This document shows positions 5,916-9,472 of a stretch of DNA of 9,472 bases, one piece after another. Under the pieces are notes generated by a model. The model saw only the letters and a program-made list of their open reading frames with translations, had not been told where the DNA came from and searched no databases. Position numbers and translations under genes: made by a program. Source of the DNA: Propionibacteriaceae bacterium (GTDB lineage Bacteria > Actinomycetota > Actinomycetes > Propionibacteriales > Propionibacteriaceae); assembly GCA_031254155.1 (NCBI GenBank), contig JAIRVA010000041.1, positions 1 to 9,472 on the forward strand, written 5' to 3'. How positions within the stretch are numbered: the stretch's first letter is position 1; every line of letters begins with the position of its first letter.

Positions 5916-6812
5916 ATGAGTACGACAACTGCCAGACCACCTGGCCCCCGGCGCCACGCGACCCGCTGGCGGGGTGCGGTCTACGCGGCGCCGACGCTGG
6001 TGATGGTGTTGGTGCTGTTCGTCGCCCCCCTCGTACTCGTCCTCACGATGTCGGCCTCGAAGTGGCCGCTGCTGGCCGGCAACCAGGGGTTCAACCTCCC
6101 CGCCAACTACGCCAAGGCGATCGACCACCGGCTGTTCATGAACTCGATCGTCTTCACGCTCAAGTACACCGTGCTCGCCACCGTACTGCTGCTCGCCATC
6201 GGGCTCGCGCTCGGCCTGCTCGTCCAGGAGAGCGGGCGGTGGCGCGGTTTCCTGCGCACCTCCTTCCTCCTGCCCAGCGCGCTCGGCCTGGCGTCGGCGT
6301 CGTTGCTGTTCTACGTGTTGTACAGCCCCATCGCCGGCCCGTTCGCCTCGTTGATGCAGAAATTCGGCTGGTCGTTCCTGGGCACGCCCAACTCGGCCCT
6401 GTTCTCGACCACCTTCTTGATCGTGTGGCGGTACGCCGGCTTCTACATGCTATTGATGCTCGTCGGCTTGCAGGGCATCCCCGTCGATGTGTACGAGGCG
6501 GCGGCGATCGACGGGGCTGACAAGCGGAAAACCTTCTTCCACGTGACGCTGCCGCTGCTGCGCCCGACCCTGGCCCTCACTACGGTGATGTGCGTCACCG
6601 GTTCGCTGCTGGCCTTCGAGCAGTTCTACATCTTGACCAAGGGCGGGCCGGACAACTCGACGATCACCATCGTCCAGCTCATCTATTCCGTCGCCTTCCA
6701 GGGCCAGAACGACCTCGGCGTGGCCGGGGCGCTGTCCGTCATCGTCCTGGTGGCCCTCGTGGCCATCAACGTCGTCCAGCTCCGCGCCTTCAACGTGAAC
6801 GAGCAGTCATGA
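5916..6812 (+). CDS. CUT1 sugar ABC transporter permease, MalF type
   Basis: The 298-residue protein has the length and six membrane segments of a CUT1 inner-membrane permease, roughly residues 21-46, 76-104, 113-137, 163-186, 216-238 and 266-288. The EAA loop that docks the ATPase is clear: EAAAIDGADKRKTFFHVTLP from Glu194, with the conserved Gly200 and LP pair. TKGGPDNST near residue 241 is typical of the MalF/UgpA side of the heterodimer. Two ATGs stand in tandem. The second (5916) lies five bases after AAGGA (5906-5910) and is preferred over 5913, which is only two bases away. A longer frame reaching back into the binding-protein gene is unlikely, because it would add a polar stretch with no signal. 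The next permease gene overlaps its stop by four bases. Confidence 0.95.
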   Translation: MSTTTARPPGPRRHATRWRGAVYAAPTLVMVLVLFVAPLVLVLTMSASKWPLLAGNQGFNLPANYAKAIDHRLFMNSIVFTLKYTVLATVLLLAIGLALGLLVQESGRWRGFLRTSFLLPSALGLASASLLFYVLYSPIAGPFASLMQKFGWSFLGTPNSALFSTTFLIVWRYAGFYMLLMLVGLQGIPVDVYEAAAIDGADKRKTFFHVTLPLLRPTLALTTVMCVTGSLLAFEQFYILTKGGPDNSTITIVQLIYSVAFQGQNDLGVAGALSVIVLVALVAINVVQLRAFNVNEQS

Positions 6813-7633
6813 AGAAACGACCCACCCTCTTCCAGATGCCGTTCTACGTCTTCACCGGCGCCTGCGCGATCCTCTTCCTCTATCCCCTGATCTGGACGGG
6901 CGTCGCCTCGGTGTCGCCCCGCTCGGGTACGGCCCAGGCGACCGGCTATGGTTTCGCCAACTACGTGACGCTCGCCCACTACCAGGACGGCATCTGGCGC
7001 TACCTCGGCAACTCGGCCTACGTGTCGCTGCTCGCCGTCGCGCTGACGCTGGTGATCTCGACCCTGGGCGGCTACGCCTTCGCCCGGTTCGCCTTCCCCG
7101 GCAAGAACATCTTGTTCATGACCACGCTGGCGATCCTGATGGTGCCGTACACCACCTTGCTGATCCCGTTGTACGTGATCCTGAACGCGGTCCACCTGCA
7201 GAACTCGCTGACCGGGGTGGCGCTCGTCTTGTCGATGTTCCAGCTGCCCTTCGCCACCTTCATGATGCGCATCTCGTTCGAGGCGCTGCCCCGCGAGCTG
7301 GACGAGGCCGCCCTGATCGACGGCGCCTCGACGTTCGGCGCGTTGTGGCGCGTCCTGCTGCCGGGGGTCAAACCGGGCCTCATCACCGTCGGCCTGTTCG
7401 CCTTCCTGGCCGCTTGGAACGACTTCATGGCCCCCCTGATCCTCATCAACGACACCCCCAAGCTGACGATGCCCCTGGCCATCGCCAACCTGCGCGTCCA
7501 GGTCCAGGGCGTCGTCGACTACGGCGCCACCGAGGCCGGGGTGGTCATCCTCGCCCTGCCCTGCTGCCTCCTGTTCCTCCTCCTGCAACGCCACTACGTC
7601 CGCGGCTTCATGTCCGGCGCCCTGAAAGGATAA
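6809..7633 (+). CDS. CUT1 sugar ABC transporter permease, MalG type
   Basis: This 274-residue membrane protein is the partner of the preceding permease. Six hydrophobic segments are visible at about residues 11-33, 68-92, 101-125, 133-155, 190-212 and 242-261. The EAA loop is DEAALIDGASTFGALWRVLLP with Glu166 and Gly172. The stretch FLAAWNDFMAPLILIND and the C-terminal VRGFMSGALKG are hallmarks of MalG-type CUT1 permeases. Its ATG (6809-6811) overlaps the previous stop as ATGA, and no strong ribosome site precedes it, so translation is probably coupled to the first permease. No ATP-binding subunit is encoded in the window. Actinobacterial CUT1 systems commonly share one MsiK-like ATPase encoded elsewhere. 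Confidence 0.96.
   Translation: MKKRPTLFQMPFYVFTGACAILFLYPLIWTGVASVSPRSGTAQATGYGFANYVTLAHYQDGIWRYLGNSAYVSLLAVALTLVISTLGGYAFARFAFPGKNILFMTTLAILMVPYTTLLIPLYVILNAVHLQNSLTGVALVLSMFQLPFATFMMRISFEALPRELDEAALIDGASTFGALWRVLLPGVKPGLITVGLFAFLAAWNDFMAPLILINDTPKLTMPLAIANLRVQVQGVVDYGATEAGVVILALPCCLLFLLLQRHYVRGFMSGALKG
7625..7630 (+). promoter_or_regulatory. Ribosome-binding site that sets the GH127 start
   Basis: AAAGGA lies inside the last codons of the upstream permease gene and ends five bases before ATG 7636. This supports that ATG as the start and places the enzyme gene two bases after the permease stop, in the same transcript. Confidence 0.6.
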
Positions 7634-7635
7634 CG

Positions 7636-9472
7636 ATGATAACTTCACCCTCTGCCGTCCCGGTCGCGCCCCGCCGGGGTACCCTGCACCCGCTCGGGCT
7701 GGACAAGGTCCGGATCACCGGCGGGTTCTGGGCCGGGCGCCAGCGGGTCAACGGCGCGGTGACGATCCCGCACGCCCTGAAGTGGGAGACCGGGCTCGGC
7801 TGGATCGGCAACTACGCCGCGACCGCCGCGGGCGACGAGGCTCCGCGGGCGGGGCGGGAGTTCGCCGACTCCGAGACCTACAAGCTGCTGGAAGCCATGA
7901 CGTGGGAGTCGGCCCGTGACCCCGCGGCCGCGCCCCGCCTGGAGGCGGAGATCGCCCGGCTGGTGGCCCTGATCGCGGCGGCGCAGGCGGACGACGGCTA
8001 CCTCAACACCCACTGGGGCGGTCCCGGCCAGCCAGCGCGCTACACCGACCTCGAGTGGGGCCACGAGCTCTACTGCGACGGCCACCTGTTCCAGGCCGCC
8101 GCCGCCCGCCTGCGCTGCGGGCACGACGACGAGTTGGTGGCGGTCGCACTCAAGGCGGCCGACCACGTGTGTACGGTCTTCGGGCCGGCGGGCCGGGCGG
8201 GGATCTGCGGCCATCCCGGGGTTGAGGCCGGCCTCGCGGAACTGGGCCGCGCCGCCCACCGCCCACAGTACGTCGAGCAGGCCCGGTTGTTCCTCGACCG
8301 CCGGGGCCACGGGCTGCTGCGTGAGATCGAACTCGGCCAGGACTACTTCCAGGACGACCAGCCCATCCGGGAAGCCACCGTCTTCCGCGGGCACGCCGTC
8401 CGGGCGGGATACCTCGCCGCCGGGGCCCTCGACGTGGCCGACGAGCTGGGCGACGACGAGTTGTTCGCGGCGGTCAAGCGCCAGTATGACCGGACCCTCG
8501 CACGCCGGACGTACATCACCGGCGGCATGGGCTCGCGCCACACCGGCGAGGCCTTCGGCGACGACTTCGAACTCCCGCCCGACCGGGCGTACTGCGAGAC
8601 CTGCGCCGCCATCGCCTCGGTCATGGTCGCCTGGCGCCTGCTCCTCGCGACCGGCGAGGAGAGGTACGCCGACACAATCGAACGTACCCTCTACAACGCC
8701 ATCGCCTGCTCCCCCTCCGAGGCCGGGGACACCTTCTTCTACGCCAACCCGCTCCAGGTCCGTTATCCGGGTCACGCGGCCGACCCGGCCACACCCTCCC
8801 CGCGGGCGGAAACCGGCATCCGGGCACCGTGGTTCACCGTGGCCTGCTGCCCGCACAACGTCGCCCGGACCGTCGCTTCGCTGGCGGCCTACGTCGCGAG
8901 CGTCGACGGCGAGGGGATCCGGATCCACCAGTACGCCGACTCGGAGATCACCGCCGAACTGGCGAGCGGCCAGCGGGTACGGCTCCGCGTGACGACCAGC
9001 TACCCGTACCAAGGGCGCGTGAACGTCACCATCCTGGAGACCGACACGCTCCCCTGGACCCTCGCACTCCGGATTCCCGCCTGGGCCGACGTGACGCTGG
9101 AAGGTCTCACCCGCCAGGGCGACCTGGCCGTCACGACCCGTGTTTTCGCGCCGGGTGACACCGTGGCGTTGGAGATCGGCCTCACCCCCCGGTGGACCCA
9201 CCCCGACCCGCGCATCGACGCCGTCCGCGGCTGCGTGGCCGTCGAACGCGGGCCGCTCGTCTTGTGCCTGGAATCCACCGACCTGCCGGCGGGGACCGGC
9301 CCCGCCGGTGTCACGGTGAATGTCGCGGTACCCCCGGTCGCGGAGGGTGACGGCGCCCGGATCGCGGTCACGTACCGCCGGGACGAGGATCGCGCCTGGC
9401 CGTACGGCGAGCCTGGTTCCGAGACCGGCGAACCCGGGACCGCCAGGCTCATCCCCTACCACCGCTGGGGTA
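7636..9472 (+). CDS. GH127 beta-L-arabinofuranosidase (DUF1680 family), 3' end beyond the window
   Basis: The frame from ATG 7636 stays open to the right edge: 612 complete residues. The last visible block, ARLIPYHRWG, is the motif that usually precedes the C-terminal end by about 20 residues, so the gene is nearly complete. Enzymes of this family cleave terminal beta-L-arabinofuranosyl residues. In characterised HypBA1 of Bifidobacterium longum a zinc-bound Cys (417) is the nucleophile and Glu322 the acid/base, with Glu338, Cys340 and Cys418 as further zinc ligands. Here the equivalents are visible with matching spacing: Glu305 (HTGEAFG), Glu321 and Cys323 (YCETCAAI), and Cys404-Cys405 (VACCPHN). 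YITGGMGS and RGHAVRAGYLAAG are also conserved. The N-terminal two thirds is an (alpha/alpha)6 barrel and the rest is beta-sandwich-like, judged by family. No signal peptide is seen, so it should act in the cytoplasm on sugar imported by the transporter encoded just upstream. GH146 is a related alternative. Confidence 0.93.
   Translation, partial: MITSPSAVPVAPRRGTLHPLGLDKVRITGGFWAGRQRVNGAVTIPHALKWETGLGWIGNYAATAAGDEAPRAGREFADSETYKLLEAMTWESARDPAAAPRLEAEIARLVALIAAAQADDGYLNTHWGGPGQPARYTDLEWGHELYCDGHLFQAAAARLRCGHDDELVAVALKAADHVCTVFGPAGRAGICGHPGVEAGLAELGRAAHRPQYVEQARLFLDRRGHGLLREIELGQDYFQDDQPIREATVFRGHAVRAGYLAAGALDVADELGDDELFAAVKRQYDRTLARRTYITGGMGSRHTGEAFGDDFELPPDRAYCETCAAIASVMVAWRLLLATGEERYADTIERTLYNAIACSPSEAGDTFFYANPLQVRYPGHAADPATPSPRAETGIRAPWFTVACCPHNVARTVASLAAYVASVDGEGIRIHQYADSEITAELASGQRVRLRVTTSYPYQGRVNVTILETDTLPWTLALRIPAWADVTLEGLTRQGDLAVTTRVFAPGDTVALEIGLTPRWTHPDPRIDAVRGCVAVERGPLVLCLESTDLPAGTGPAGVTVNVAVPPVAEGDGARIAVTYRRDEDRAWPYGEPGSETGEPGTARLIPYHRWG

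Noticed and set aside
7645..9462. Minus-strand open frame of about 605 codons opposite the GH127 gene
   Set aside because: The plus strand encodes a clear GH127 enzyme with all catalytic motifs. The antisense translation lacks any family signature and is a mirror of GC-rich codon use.
1..9472. Mobile elements, CRISPR arrays, toxin-antitoxin or defence genes
   Set aside because: No transposase, integrase, long terminal inverted repeats, regularly spaced repeats or defence-type domains were seen, and base and codon use look even across the genes.

Overview
This is high-GC DNA with actinobacterial traits. Codon third positions are strongly G/C, and GTG is a likely start for one gene. Two genes have TANNNT -10-like elements almost touching the start codon, as in leaderless transcripts. 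The regulators and the CUT1-type sugar transporter are typical of saprophytic or host-associated Actinomycetota. The sequence alone does not fix a genus.

Layout from left to right: (1) 1-485, minus strand, a membrane-anchored DUF1214-family protein whose C-terminal end is cut off by the window edge. (2) 486-801, a 316-base divergent intergenic region with several GC-rich hairpins, one followed by five T residues, and a -10-like element just before the next gene. (3) 802-3312, plus strand, a large LuxR-family regulator of the LAL/STAND type with an N-terminal P-loop NTPase and a C-terminal LuxR helix-turn-helix. (4) 3309-4331, minus strand, a LacI-family repressor. Its stop codon overlaps the LuxR-type gene's stop in a shared CTAG. 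(5) 4332-4528, the divergent control region, holding a recognisable promoter for the sugar operon and possible operators. (6) 4529-9472, plus strand, a compact operon: sugar-binding lipoprotein, two CUT1 permeases, and a GH127 beta-L-arabinofuranosidase that reaches the right edge about 20 codons short of its expected end.

The right half reads as one catabolic unit. The lipoprotein captures an oligosaccharide outside the cell and the two permeases carry it across the membrane. They would be driven by a shared ATPase encoded elsewhere, since none is present here. The GH127 enzyme has no signal peptide, so it would release L-arabinofuranose from the imported sugar in the cytoplasm. The divergent LacI-type protein is the obvious candidate repressor. 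The substrate, probably a beta-L-arabinofuranose-containing oligosaccharide of plant origin, is inferred from the GH127 active site and not shown directly.

The left half (DUF1214 protein, hairpin-rich intergenic region, LAL regulator) has no obvious functional tie to the sugar operon. It is the less understood part. I found no mobile elements, CRISPR arrays, tRNA or rRNA genes. Most of the window is an ordinary carbohydrate-use locus, and I do not see a clear new defence or mobile system.
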